A stretch of 57,060 nucleotides of DNA from Oscillospiraceae bacterium. Its GTDB lineage: Bacteria; Bacillota; Clostridia; Oscillospirales; Oscillospiraceae. Under the pieces are notes generated by a model, which was given only the letters and a program-made list of their open reading frames with translations, was not told the DNA's origin and made no database searches. Every line of letters starts with the position of its first letter. Positions within the stretch are counted from its first letter, which is position 1. Below are positions 23,162 through 32,199 of the stretch, piece after piece. The DNA is taken from assembly GCA_009780175.1 (NCBI GenBank), contig WRAO01000014.1, positions 1-57,060 on the forward strand. The letters are read 5' to 3'. The position numbers and the translations under genes were made by a program.

Positions 23162-24433
23162 CTATTCGTAGGATACCCGCTTTCCCAGTCCCGCCAATTC
23201 CTCAAAAAACTGCGGATACGACTTCCGCACCGCCTCCGCCCCGGTGATTGTAACAGGCTCCGCGCAAACGGCGCTCGCGATAGCCGCCATCATAGCAATC
23301 CGGTGATCCCCCCAAGCGTCTACCGTGCCACCTGTGAGACGGGAAACACCTCGGATCATCAGACTGTCCCGCCCTTCTATCACCTCTGCCCCCAACGCGT
23401 TCAAAGTCGCGGCGGTAGAGGCGAGGCGGTCAGACTCTTTGATCCGCAGCCGCGCCGCATTTTGAATCACCGTTTCTCCCTCGCTCACCGCCGCAACGAG
23501 TGCAAGGATAGGGACCAAATCTGGCACACCGGCAGCGTCAATCTCCACCGCCCGACGCCTATTCTCGGCAACGGCGATAGAATCGCCTGACCAAGCAATT
23601 TTCGCACCCATGCGTCCAAGGATGCGCAAAACCTCCCGGTCCCCCTGCCGGCTGGACAACGCGAGCCCGCGCACCGTCACATTGCCGCCCGGTAACGCAC
23701 CAGCCGAGAGCCAAAACGCGGCGTTCGACCAGTCTCCCTCCGCATCAACAATGCCGGGGCTCCGATAAGGCGTGCCGCCCAAAATCTGATAGCGTTGTTC
23801 GGCAATCATAGGAGCTTTGCCGAACTGAGCGGCGGCCGCTAAAGTCAACTGAATGTAGTCCTCCGACTCCACAATACCCTCTATCGTGAGCACACTGTCC
23901 TCCGCGAGGAGCGGCAGAGCGAGCAAAAGCCCTGTGATGTACTGCGAGGAGACGTTACCCGGTAAACAGAAGTCACCGGAAGTAAGCTGCCCTTCGGTGC
24001 AAAGCACATCCGGGTGAGGACGGGTGATTCGTATACCGTGCCGCTCCAGTTCGCGGTCCAGCGGAACCAACGGACGCTCTGGAAGTCGCCCGCCCATGCG
24101 GAATTCCCCGGAGACACCGAGGGCGCAGACAATGGGGAGCATAAAGCGAAACGTAGACCCACTCTCGCGGCAGGGAAGGACCGCATGGCTGGGCAGCTTT
24201 GACCGGTCAATGGGCGCAACTTGAAATCCGCGTTCCGTTCGCCGAATGTCTGCGCCAAGCGCGGTCAGGCAAGCGATGGTAGCGGCTATATCCTCCGCCT
24301 CTGTGGGCGAGGAATGAATGATCGTTTCCCCATCCGCCAGAGCGGCACAGATGAGCAGCCGATGCAGGTGAGATTTCGACGGAAGAATCGTAAGGCTCCC
24401 CTGCAAAGGTCCGGGCGAGATCGTCACAGTCAT
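23162..24433 (-). CDS. aroA: 3-Phosphoshikimate 1-carboxyvinyltransferase (EPSP synthase)
   Basis: 423 residues. ILPSKSHLHRLLICAALADG is the SKS active-site loop, PCRESGSTFRFMLPIV the phosphoshikimate site, GNVSSQYITGLLLALPLL the Ser-Gln pair, LRIKESDRL the PEP Lys-Glu-Arg, and AWGDHRIAMM the domain closure. It makes EPSP from shikimate 3-phosphate and PEP. Residues 77-92 read ESGSTFRFMLPI where the class I enzyme has GNAGTAMRPL, pointing to a class II-like (lower herbicide sensitivity) variant; this is inference. The start overlaps the aroB stop (ATGA). Confidence 0.95.
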   Translation of the reverse strand: MTVTISPGPLQGSLTILPSKSHLHRLLICAALADGETIIHSSPTEAEDIAATIACLTALGADIRRTERGFQVAPIDRSKLPSHAVLPCRESGSTFRFMLPIVCALGVSGEFRMGGRLPERPLVPLDRELERHGIRITRPHPDVLCTEGQLTSGDFCLPGNVSSQYITGLLLALPLLAEDSVLTIEGIVESEDYIQLTLAAAAQFGKAPMIAEQRYQILGGTPYRSPGIVDAEGDWSNAAFWLSAGALPGGNVTVRGLALSSRQGDREVLRILGRMGAKIAWSGDSIAVAENRRRAVEIDAAGVPDLVPILALVAAVSEGETVIQNAARLRIKESDRLASTAATLNALGAEVIEGRDSLMIRGVSRLTGGTVDAWGDHRIAMMAAIASAVCAEPVTITGAEAVRKSYPQFFEELAGLGKRVSYE

Positions 24434-25491
24434 GTTGCCACCCCCAGTTCAATCCAAGCTTGGAGAGACGCGACCGGAATTGTCATCAACTCGCTCTGCC
24501 CCAAACCACACGGGACGACAATCGTAATCTCCGCACCCGCGCGCTTCTTGTCATGCAATGCGGCCTCAAACAAGGCCTCCGGGCCATACGCTGTCCGGCT
24601 GGGGAGCTGATAGCGGTCCAGCAGGCTTTCCAACAGATACAAACACGCCGCGGGACAAAGCCCCCGCCGCACCGCCGCCCGCGTATCCACCGCCATCCCG
24701 ATCGCCACAGCGTGACCATGCGGAATCGTGTAATCACCAAGCCGCTCAATCGCGTGCCCGACCGTGTGGCCCAAATTCAAAAGCATCCGCTGACCCATAT
24801 CAAATTCATCCTGCTCCACAATATCCCGCTTGAGAGCGACGCAAGTAGCGATCACAGACGGAAGCTCTAACATAATATCGTCACCCTGCAACTGATCCAA
24901 CAACCGCGCCGAGCCAAGCATCCCATACTTAATAACCTCCGCCAAACCCTCGCGGAAGACAGCCTCCGGAAGCGTATCCAGCGTATCCGTGTCCGCGAGG
25001 ACAAGCGCCGGCTGATAAAACGCTCCGGCAAGATTTTTGCCAGCCGGGAGATCAATGCCGCACTTCCCGCCCACAGAAGAATCCACCATCGCCAACAAGG
25101 TAGTCGGAAGCTGGATATAAGGCACACCCCGCAAATACGTCGCCGCGGCAAGACCCGCCAGATCACCCACGACCCCGCCCCCAAGCGCAAGAATGCAGTC
25201 CGTCCGCGTGACCTCCGCCTCAGCCAACCAATGGAGGAGCGCCAGATATTCCGCCCCGCTCTTCGACGCCTCCCCAGGCGCGATGCTGTAGGAGCAGAAT
25301 TCCATCCCCGCCCGCGCCACGGATGCCGCGACCGTCGCCAAATACAGACCGCCCACAGTGTCATCCGTCACAACAGCAACCGTCCGCACCTTCGGCAGTA
25401 ACCGCCGGACATGGCCGCCCACATCCTGCAAAAGCCCCGATCCAATCTGAACCTCATAAGGCCGATTGACGTTCACTTCGATGCTGTTCAT
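24430..25491 (-). CDS. aroB: 3-Dehydroquinate synthase
   Basis: 353 residues. The NAD site ILALGGGVVGDLAGLAAATY and the adjoining PYIQLPTTLLAMVDSSVGGK are diagnostic, as are the zinc ligands in FREGLAEVIKYG, NLGHTVGHAIE and the later His of IPHGHAVAIGM. It closes the ring of DAHP to dehydroquinate. The start ATG overlaps the aroF stop by four bases and its own stop overlaps the aroA start, so aroF-aroB-aroA are translationally coupled. Confidence 0.96.
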   Translation of the reverse strand: MNSIEVNVNRPYEVQIGSGLLQDVGGHVRRLLPKVRTVAVVTDDTVGGLYLATVAASVARAGMEFCSYSIAPGEASKSGAEYLALLHWLAEAEVTRTDCILALGGGVVGDLAGLAAATYLRGVPYIQLPTTLLAMVDSSVGGKCGIDLPAGKNLAGAFYQPALVLADTDTLDTLPEAVFREGLAEVIKYGMLGSARLLDQLQGDDIMLELPSVIATCVALKRDIVEQDEFDMGQRMLLNLGHTVGHAIERLGDYTIPHGHAVAIGMAVDTRAAVRRGLCPAACLYLLESLLDRYQLPSRTAYGPEALFEAALHDKKRAGAEITIVVPCGLGQSELMTIPVASLQAWIELGVAT

Positions 25492-26504
25492 AACCCAATC
25501 GCCTCCCGCACTTTAAAGATCCGCCGCGCCACATCGTGAAACTCCGCCGGAGTCAGCGACTGCGGCCCATCCGAAAGCGCCCGCGCCGGATCATTATGCA
25601 CCTCAATCATAATCCCGTCCGCCCCCGCCGCGGCAGCCGCCAAGGCCATGGAAGGCACAAGATCCGCTCGTCCCGTACCATGGCTCGGGTCCACCACCAC
25701 AGGTAGATGTGTGAGATCCTTCAAAACAGGAATAGCCGATAAATCCAGCGTATTTCTCGTATAAGCGGACTCATAAGTCCGAATCCCGCGCTCACAGAGA
25801 ATAACATTCTCGTTGCCGCTGGCCATAATATACTCTGCGCTCATAAGCAGTTCCTTGATCGTCCCCGCAAGGCCGCGCTTGAGGAGGATAGGCTGATTCA
25901 GCTTCCCCAACTCCCGGAGCAGGTCATAATTCTGCGTATTCCTCGCCCCAACCTGAATCACATCCACATCCTCAAACAGCTCAATGGTACGAATGTCCAT
26001 AAGCTCCGTTACAATAGGCAACCCAGTGGCTTTCTTAACCTCTAAAAGAAGCGCCAAACCATCCGCCCCAAGCCCCTGAAAATCATAGGGAGAGGTCCGG
26101 GGCTTAAACGCGCCGCCCCGGAAGAAGTTGGCCCCGGCGGCCTTCACCCCCTCGGCCACAGCGAGAATCTGCGCCCGGCTCTCCACCGAACAAGGCCCCG
26201 CAATCAGCGCAAACTGCCCCCCGCCGATGGCAGGACCCTTGCCGCCGAGCGTCGTCACCACCGTATCCTCCGGATGAATCGCCCGATTCGCCGCCTTAAA
26301 CGGATCCCGCATCTCCGCGACGGATTCAACAATATCAAGCCCCCGGAGCATATCAATATCAATCGCCGCAGTGTTGCCGATGAGCCCAAGCACGCACTGC
26401 TCCTGTCCCTGAAATTCCCGGACAATAAGCTGCTTCTCCTCCAACCAAGAGATGAGATGCTGAATTTTTTCCTGCGCTACGTCAGACCGAAGTACAACTA
26501 CCAT
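25488..26504 (-). CDS. aroF: DAHP synthase, type I-beta with N-terminal regulatory domain
   Basis: 338 residues. The first ~70 (MVVVLRSDVAQEKIQHLISW onwards) form the ferredoxin-like regulatory domain found in the Thermotoga enzyme, which mediates Tyr/Phe inhibition. The barrel follows: LIAGPCSVESRAQ, FKPRTSPYDFQGLG, QPILLKRGLAGTIKELL, VILCERGIRTYES and VVVDPSHGTGR, holding the PEP, erythrose-4-phosphate and metal sites. It is the first committed step of aromatic synthesis. The start at 26504 has AAAGGAG nine bases upstream; a longer frame running into the attenuator is a coincidence. It is the first structural gene behind the Phe/Tyr leader. Confidence 0.96.
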   Translation of the reverse strand: MVVVLRSDVAQEKIQHLISWLEEKQLIVREFQGQEQCVLGLIGNTAAIDIDMLRGLDIVESVAEMRDPFKAANRAIHPEDTVVTTLGGKGPAIGGGQFALIAGPCSVESRAQILAVAEGVKAAGANFFRGGAFKPRTSPYDFQGLGADGLALLLEVKKATGLPIVTELMDIRTIELFEDVDVIQVGARNTQNYDLLRELGKLNQPILLKRGLAGTIKELLMSAEYIMASGNENVILCERGIRTYESAYTRNTLDLSAIPVLKDLTHLPVVVDPSHGTGRADLVPSMALAAAAAGADGIMIEVHNDPARALSDGPQSLTPAEFHDVARRIFKVREAIGL

Positions 26505-26550
26505 ACTATTTGCTCCTTTCGCTATGAACGGGCCATCGCGGATCCTGTCG

Positions 26551-26589
26551 AATAAAAAACACCACACAGACGGGTAATCTGTGTGGTGT
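26551..26589 (-). terminator. Attenuator terminator of the aromatic operon
   Basis: On the minus strand ACACCACACAGA (26578-26589) pairs perfectly with TCTGTGTGGTGT (26559-26570) over a loop of seven, followed by TTTTTATT. It stands 47 bases before aroF. Bases 26574-26584 of its first arm and loop can instead pair with 26636-26646 (11 pairs, one G-U), which would abolish the terminator. Confidence 0.9.
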
Positions 26590-26679
26590 CGGTTCCTCAA
26601 AGTGTTTGGATGAGGCCGGGTGATCTGTTCACGCAACACAAATTACTATTACTCTTGCACCGCAAAAAAGTAATAGCAA
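26574..26679 (-). promoter_or_regulatory. Phe/Tyr transcription attenuator with alternative hairpins
   Basis: Three mutually exclusive pairings on the minus strand. Segment 1 (TTGCTATTACT, 26669-26679, lying in the Tyr codons) pairs with segment 2 (AGTAATAGTAA, 26643-26653, the triple stop), 11 pairs with one G-U. Segment 2' (GTAATTTGTGT, 26636-26646) pairs with segment 3 (ACACAGATTAC, 26574-26584), 11 pairs with one G-U, as antiterminator. Segment 3 with segment 4 is the terminator. A ribosome waiting at Phe or Tyr codons masks segment 1 and frees the antiterminator; a ribosome at the stop codons masks segment 2 and lets the terminator form. Confidence 0.8.
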
Positions 26680-26720
26680 AAAGCGAAGTTGGCGATGTGA
26701 CGTGTGTTGCTATGGCCCAT
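26649..26720 (-). CDS. Leader peptide of the aromatic operon (Phe/Tyr control codons)
   Basis: A 23-residue frame starting with ATG at 26720, eight bases after AAGGGA. It begins MGHSNTRHIA and ends NFAFCYYFFAVQE: four Phe and two Tyr in residues 12-19, and no Trp. The stop TAA is followed in frame by TAG and TAA, a triple stop that sits in one strand of the attenuator hairpin. It lies between a consensus promoter and the attenuator terminator, directly upstream of aroF. This is what a ribosome-mediated attenuation peptide should look like, comparable in logic to pheL and trpL of enteric bacteria. The peptide itself is presumably short-lived; its translation is the sensor. No similarity search was possible. 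Confidence 0.85.
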   Translation of the reverse strand: MGHSNTRHIANFAFCYYFFAVQE

Positions 26721-26752
26721 AACCCTCGTCCCTTTCAATCTTAGTAGAATAC

Positions 26753-26781
26753 ACTGTATCACGAAATTTTGCAATTGTCAA
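26753..26781 (-). promoter_or_regulatory. Promoter of the aromatic operon
   Basis: On the minus strand TTGACA (26776-26781), a 17-base spacer and TACAGT (26753-26758). Transcription would start near 26745 and give a ~240-base leader to aroF. Confidence 0.85.
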
Positions 26782-26790
26782 CAGAACTAC

Positions 26791-26819
26791 TTGCAAAAAT
26801 GAGTGGAAAGGAATATAAT
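26791..26819 (+). promoter_or_regulatory. Promoter of the divergent aminotransferase gene
   Basis: TTGCAA (26791-26796), a 17-base spacer and TATAAT (26814-26819), back to back with the aromatic-operon promoter. Confidence 0.8.
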
Positions 26820-26855
26820 AAAAAGAATAGAATTTACTGTTAGGAGAGAATGCAT

Positions 26856-28043
<1,188 letters not shown>

Positions 28044-28053
28044 ACCAAATTTT

Positions 28054-28083
28054 ACAGGGGCGGCAATTGCCGCCCCTGTTTAT
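28054..28083 (+). terminator. Terminator after the aminotransferase gene
   Basis: A perfect palindrome, ACAGGGGCGGCAA (28054-28066) and its complement (28067-28079), then TTAT. It belongs to the GGGGCG family of repeats scattered through the window but is well placed as a terminator. Confidence 0.7.
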
Positions 28084-28107
28084 CCATTCAAAAGGAGTAT
28101 GATTTCT

Positions 28108-29316
28108 ATGGGAGCGCTATTCAACACAACCAACATTCTGCTGCCCAAACAGGGGATAGACCGCACCAAATGGACCGTAATCGCCTGCGACCAATTCACC
28201 TCCGACCAAGACTTTTGGGCCAGAGTGGCGGCCAAGGCCAAAGACGTACCCTCCACCCTGCACATGATCCTGCCCGAAGCCTGGCTCGGCCGGATCGACG
28301 AAGCGGCACGCGCCAAAGAGATCAACCAGACCATGCAACGCTATTTGGCGGAGGACCTCTTCTCCACCGTGCCAGACTCCCTCATCTACGTCGAGCGCAC
28401 CCTCCGCTCCGGCCACGTCCGCCGTGGCATCGTCGGCGCGATTGATCTGGAACAGTACGACGTAAGCCCAGACTCCAACTCCTCCCTCAGAGCAACCGAA
28501 CGCATCGTCCCTTCGCGCCTGCCCGCCCGCGTCGAAATCCGCCGCGGCGCAGCCCTAGAAGTCCCGCACATCCTCGTCCTGATCGACGACCCAGAAGGCG
28601 GAATCATGGAACTGGCAGATCATACAAGCGATCTGGAGCCACTCTACGACTTCCCCCTCATGGAAAACTGCGGCCACCTGCGCGGCTACCGCCTGGCCGG
28701 AGCCGAGGCCGAGCAAGTCACCGCAAAAATCAACGCTTTGCCCATCCTCCTCGTCGGAGACGGCAATCACTCCCTCGTGGCGGCAAAAATGGCATGGGAC
28801 GAGAAAAAAGCGAAGCTCTCCGAAGCCGAACGGCTCACCCATCCCGCCCGCTACGCCATGGTAGAGATCAACAACATCCACGAAGAATCCCTAGAAATCG
28901 AGCCCATCCACCGCATCGTGTTCGAGGCAAAAGGCGACCTCATCGCCGCCTTCCTCGCGGCCCATGAAGGGGTCGCACCCGGCCAAGGCGAAGGCTACAC
29001 CATCGACTACCTCGACAGAGGCAACTCCGGCAGCTTCACCATCCCCAACCGCACCGTAGGCGAAACCATCGACCTCCTGCAAACCTTCCTAGACGCCTAC
29101 GTAGACCAACACGGCGGCGAAATCGACTACATCCACGGAGACGAGGAATTGGAAAAACTCGCCAAACAACCCGAGAGCATCGCCTTCTTCATGCCGCAAA
29201 TCGAAAAATCCGACCTCTTCACCTCGGTGATCCGGGGCGGCGTGTTCCCGAAAAAGAGCTTCTCCATGGGCGAAGGCGCGGACAAACGGCACTACTTTGA
29301 GTGCCGGGAGATCTAG
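28108..29316 (+). CDS. DUF1015 family protein
   Basis: 402 residues. The family is conserved in Clostridia and many other bacteria and archaea, with no established biochemical role. Visible hallmarks are IACDQFTSDQDFW near the N terminus, VERTLRSGHVRRGIVGAIDL, the central LLVGDGNHSLVAAKMAW and the C-terminal PKKSFSMGEGADKRHYFECR. I start at the ATG at 28108, ten bases after AGGAG; the ATG at 28099 is too close to that site. It lies between the aminotransferase and an acyl-ACP thioesterase gene three bases downstream. In other genomes DUF1015 genes often neighbour serine-pathway aminotransferases, to my recollection. Confidence 0.88.
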   Translation: MGALFNTTNILLPKQGIDRTKWTVIACDQFTSDQDFWARVAAKAKDVPSTLHMILPEAWLGRIDEAARAKEINQTMQRYLAEDLFSTVPDSLIYVERTLRSGHVRRGIVGAIDLEQYDVSPDSNSSLRATERIVPSRLPARVEIRRGAALEVPHILVLIDDPEGGIMELADHTSDLEPLYDFPLMENCGHLRGYRLAGAEAEQVTAKINALPILLVGDGNHSLVAAKMAWDEKKAKLSEAERLTHPARYAMVEINNIHEESLEIEPIHRIVFEAKGDLIAAFLAAHEGVAPGQGEGYTIDYLDRGNSGSFTIPNRTVGETIDLLQTFLDAYVDQHGGEIDYIHGDEELEKLAKQPESIAFFMPQIEKSDLFTSVIRGGVFPKKSFSMGEGADKRHYFECREI

Positions 29317-29319
29317 GCT

Positions 29320-30054
29320 ATGCTAGAAATCCTAAAAAAGACCTATCCGCTCACAGCCTCCGATATTGACTGCCACGGCCTCTGCAAACTCTCCGCCCTC
29401 CTCGGCTATCTGCAAAACATGGCCACAGAACATGCCGAACTGATGTGCCTAGACGGCGCCGGCCTCATGGCGGACCACAACGCCGTCTGGATGATCGCCC
29501 GTCTCGACCTTCGTCTGAGCGGCCCAATCGCCCACTCCGAAGACCTGACCATCCACACCTACCACAGAGGCGTAGGTAAGTCCCCAGTCATCTTCCGCGA
29601 CTTTGACCTCTTCCGGGGCGACGAACCGATAGGCGAAGCCACCATGTCCTGGGTCCTGGCAGATGTAGACGAGCGGCGTATCCTAAAACCCGGCGCCATC
29701 CCCAAACTGGTAGGCAGCCCAAAACCCGCCGTAGTGAAAGACCTCATCCCCGCGAAAATCAAAATGCCCCCGGAACTAACCGAGAGCATGACCCGCGCCG
29801 TCCGGTATAGCGACACAGACATCAACGGCCACATGAACAACACCAAATACGCCGACATCGCCTGCGACGCGATCCGCTACGACCTCTGCAAAGGCCAATT
29901 TATTGCCGAAGCGCAAATCAACTATCTGCACGAATGCTTCCCCGGAGACGACCTCCTCATCCTAAAAGCCCAAGCGGACAACGCCCATTACGTCTGCGGC
30001 ACCGACGCCGAAGGCAAAGTCCGCTTTGAGGTGCGCTTGGCGTTAGCGAAATAG
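29320..30054 (+). CDS. Acyl-ACP thioesterase (FatA/FatB family)
   Basis: 244 residues with the double hotdog layout of bacterial acyl-ACP thioesterases. The N-terminal hotdog is LLGYLQNMATEHAELM then VWMIARLDLRL, and the C-terminal hotdog has the conserved VRYSDTDINGHMNNTKYADI (Asp, Asn and His of the active site). It releases free fatty acids from acyl carrier protein. The ATG is three bases after the DUF1015 stop, and GGGAGAT overlapping that stop serves as ribosome site, so the two genes are coupled. Confidence 0.88.
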   Translation: MLEILKKTYPLTASDIDCHGLCKLSALLGYLQNMATEHAELMCLDGAGLMADHNAVWMIARLDLRLSGPIAHSEDLTIHTYHRGVGKSPVIFRDFDLFRGDEPIGEATMSWVLADVDERRILKPGAIPKLVGSPKPAVVKDLIPAKIKMPPELTESMTRAVRYSDTDINGHMNNTKYADIACDAIRYDLCKGQFIAEAQINYLHECFPGDDLLILKAQADNAHYVCGTDAEGKVRFEVRLALAK

Positions 30055-30095
30055 CACGAAAGGTTTACATAACGCAAAAGAAAGCAGGTGCGCGG

Positions 30096-30533
30096 ATGCA
30101 CTGGAATGAATTGTTTAGCAAAGAACAAGAACCCTCAGAAGATCAGATAAAAGAATTTGTCCGCACGCCCCTATGGGATGATCTGGATCAATATCTAAAG
30201 CAGACCTGCAAAGTGAAGCCAAAAGTAGCCCATAGCAACTGCTCCATGGACAAGGGAATGTGGAAAGGCTGGAATGTAAAATATCAAAAAAGCGGAAAAT
30301 CCCTATGTACGCTTTACCCCAAGCAAGACTATTTCCTCGCCCTAGTGCAAGTCGGCTTGCGCGATATGAATGAAGCGGAACTGGTGATGCCGCTGTGTTC
30401 AGAATACACACAAAACCTATTCCAACAAGCGCCCTCCGGCCCTATCGGAAAATTCTTAGCGTTTGAAGTAACAGATGAAGCGATAGTGAACGATATGAAA
30501 AGATTGGTTGCGATTCGGGCAAATGTGAAATAA
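30096..30533 (+). CDS. DUF3788 family protein
   Basis: 145 residues. MHWNELFSKEQEPSEDQIKE, the Cys-containing VAHSNCSMDKGMWKGWNVKY, KSGKSLCTLYPKQDYFLALV and AELVMPLCSEYTQNLF are those of DUF3788, a small soluble family of unknown function common in Clostridia and Bacteroidetes. The ATG has a weak site (GCAGGTG). It lies 41 bases downstream of the thioesterase gene and may share its transcript, ending at the terminator at 30545. Confidence 0.85.
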   Translation: MHWNELFSKEQEPSEDQIKEFVRTPLWDDLDQYLKQTCKVKPKVAHSNCSMDKGMWKGWNVKYQKSGKSLCTLYPKQDYFLALVQVGLRDMNEAELVMPLCSEYTQNLFQQAPSGPIGKFLAFEVTDEAIVNDMKRLVAIRANVK

Positions 30534-30544
30534 GATACCATAAA

Positions 30545-30580
30545 CAAACTGGCACACCCCATCGGGTGTGCCAGTTTGTT
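30545..30580. terminator. Terminator between converging genes
   Basis: A perfect 15-bp stem, CAAACTGGCACACCC (30545-30559) with its complement (30564-30578), loop CATC. A and T runs on both sides suit both directions; the right arm ends at the stop of the glycosyltransferase-like gene. Confidence 0.85.
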
Positions 30581-31844
30581 ATGCCGAACCAGGCCGTCGC
30601 CACAGATGCCATACAAGCGTTATAAGCAAAATCGAAAGTGCGATCGTACCGTAGAACATCGGAAACGCGAGCGGTAGGGGGAGCGGCGGGGTGGCAAAGT
30701 GCCGGAGAAAGACGCCGTATCCCAGTAGAGAGGCAAATTGCGTCAAGGCGATCGCGGGTAAATAGCGGAGGCGGGAGAGGCCGAGAATAACAGCAAAGAT
30801 ATCCGCCATATAAAAGTAACGATCATGCATCTGCGGGAGGAAAAAAGGGACGCCAATAGCGAAAGAAAGGGCAAGTATAAGGTATCCTTCCCCGGAAGGC
30901 CGCGCCCCATTCTGGCGGCGAAAGACCAGATAATAGAGGAAAAAGACAAAGAGAAAGGCCAATAAGATCCCCATATTGCGCAGAAACGGGACCGATAAGG
31001 TATCCATAAGGGCCGTAAACGGTGCCCTTGGCCACCCCTGAACGAGGGCAAAAAGGGACGGAGAATTATAATTAAGCCCCCGCGTAGCGGGATTCGCTTG
31101 GTTTACATAAATCAACAATGTGTCCCAAAAAGGGCGACCAAAGAAGACCGCGGGTAGGATAGCAAGGAGGTAAGTAATCGGAAAAAGAAAAAGATGTTGA
31201 AAGCGGATTTTCTTGCCATAAAGGAAAAGAAGATACAGCGGAAACAAAAAGATTGCCTGAAGTTTAAACGCGAAAGACAACGCGATACAAACCATAGACA
31301 ACCCCGGACGATTGCGCATGGCATAATAGAAACTCATGACAGCGAAAGCGGTAAAAATGTTTTCGCATTGCCCCCAATAGGCGCTGTTGAGGAAAACAGT
31401 CGGAAGATATAGGACCGCAAAAAAAACGATCCGCTTCCGGGTGTCACACCGGACATAAAGCCCCACGGTCTGCATGACAAAGAAGGCCAGCACAACATCG
31501 AAAAACGCGCCGAGCAGCTTGATAAGATGGAGCGAGGGGAGCGGAATATAGCTAAAAAGCGCCAAAAAATAGAGATAAGGAACATTGTAATTCTCGCCCC
31601 AAGCGCGGACAGCGAGGCCCGCAAATCCGCCGTGGTCACGGTAATGTTGAACCCAGGTACTGAGAAACCAGTCATAGTCTGTGTTGTAAAAGCCGATGAC
31701 ATAGAGCCGCGCCCCGAAGGCTCCGGCCAGGAGCAAGAGGGAGAGCGCTGTGGCGGAAGTATCGCGTACAAGATCCTGCCGCCAGAGGAGCCAAAAGGCA
31801 AAGGCCGCTATAGTGAACATTAAAAATATGGTGGCAAACTGCAA
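30579..31844 (-). CDS. Polytopic membrane glycosyltransferase-like protein (GT-C fold)
   Basis: About 421 residues with ten or more hydrophobic helices. YVIGFYNTDYDWFLSTWVQH near 45-65 places acidic residues in the first outer loop, as in GT-C mannosyl- and arabinosyltransferases that use polyprenyl-phosphate sugars. FLPQMHDRYFYMADIFAVIL near the C terminus is the HDRYF-type motif of that superfamily. It probably adds sugars to an exported polymer or protein. I start at the TTG at 31844 behind AAGAGG, because the longer open frame to 32003 runs through a palindromic repeat (31887-31921) and shows no similarity. It stands alone, between the DUF3788 gene and rpoB. Confidence 0.78.
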   Translation of the reverse strand: MQFATIFLMFTIAAFAFWLLWRQDLVRDTSATALSLLLLAGAFGARLYVIGFYNTDYDWFLSTWVQHYRDHGGFAGLAVRAWGENYNVPYLYFLALFSYIPLPSLHLIKLLGAFFDVVLAFFVMQTVGLYVRCDTRKRIVFFAVLYLPTVFLNSAYWGQCENIFTAFAVMSFYYAMRNRPGLSMVCIALSFAFKLQAIFLFPLYLLFLYGKKIRFQHLFLFPITYLLAILPAVFFGRPFWDTLLIYVNQANPATRGLNYNSPSLFALVQGWPRAPFTALMDTLSVPFLRNMGILLAFLFVFFLYYLVFRRQNGARPSGEGYLILALSFAIGVPFFLPQMHDRYFYMADIFAVILGLSRLRYLPAIALTQFASLLGYGVFLRHFATPPLPLPLAFPMFYGTIALSILLITLVWHLWRRPGSA

Positions 31845-31886
31845 GACGAGATCGCCTCTTTCTATCTTACTTGTTGCGAGTATACT

Positions 31887-31921
31887 CCCTGTCATTGCGG
31901 GCTTGACCCGCAATGACAGGG
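31887..31921. repeat. Palindromic repeat, 15-bp perfect arms
   Basis: CCCTGTCATTGCGGG (31887-31901), loop CTTGA, and its complement (31907-31921). Elements of this TCATTGCGGGCTTGACCCGC type are found scattered in many bacterial genomes. One copy is seen here, upstream of the glycosyltransferase-like gene. Confidence 0.7.
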
Positions 31922-31943
31922 GCGTGGTGAACCAGTATACAAC

Positions 31944-31978
31944 AAAGCAACGAGACAGGGAAAGTCTCGTTGCTTTTT
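31944..31978. terminator. Terminator-like hairpin between divergent genes
   Basis: Stem AAAGCAACGAGAC (31944-31956) with GTCTCGTTGCTTT (31964-31976), then TT. It lies upstream of the rpoB promoter on the plus strand and upstream of the minus-strand gene. No gene ends here; it may insulate the rpoB promoter. Confidence 0.6.
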
Positions 31979-32010
31979 CGAGAAAAACAGAACGGCTAGA
32001 CAAAAATCCC

Positions 32011-32040
32011 TTGACAGAAGGGTATCAATTTTGATATAAT
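32011..32040 (+). promoter_or_regulatory. Promoter of rpoBC
   Basis: TTGACA (32011-32016), an 18-base spacer and TATAAT (32035-32040), both at consensus. The following ~150-base leader contains a small hairpin (TGATCC-GGGT-GGATCA, 32149-32164) with TTTTT, a possible weak attenuator just before the ribosome site. Confidence 0.85.
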
Positions 32041-32199
32041 CAAGCACTATTGCAATTTTGCAACAATATCCCAATTTCACTACGACCTACCTCTATTTTA
32101 CCTGCGAGGTTTATAAAAATCAACAGGAGAGAAAGAGTTTTAAGCAACTGATCCGGGTGGATCATTTTTGGAAAAACGCTACAAAGAGGAGTGAGGAGT

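Noticed and set aside
25488-26639. DAHP synthase with a 45-residue N-terminal extension
   Set aside because: The extension reads through the attenuator terminator and has no ribosome site; the ATG at 26504 with AAAGGAG is the real start.
26505-26752. T-box riboswitch in the aroF leader
   Set aside because: No AGGGTGGnACCGCG-type sequence or specifier-loop layout is visible; the leader peptide and competing hairpins explain the region.
30579-32003. Longer glycosyltransferase-like protein starting at 32003
   Set aside because: The added residues are the translation of a palindromic repeat and a hairpin; a TTG with a ribosome site at 31844 fits better.
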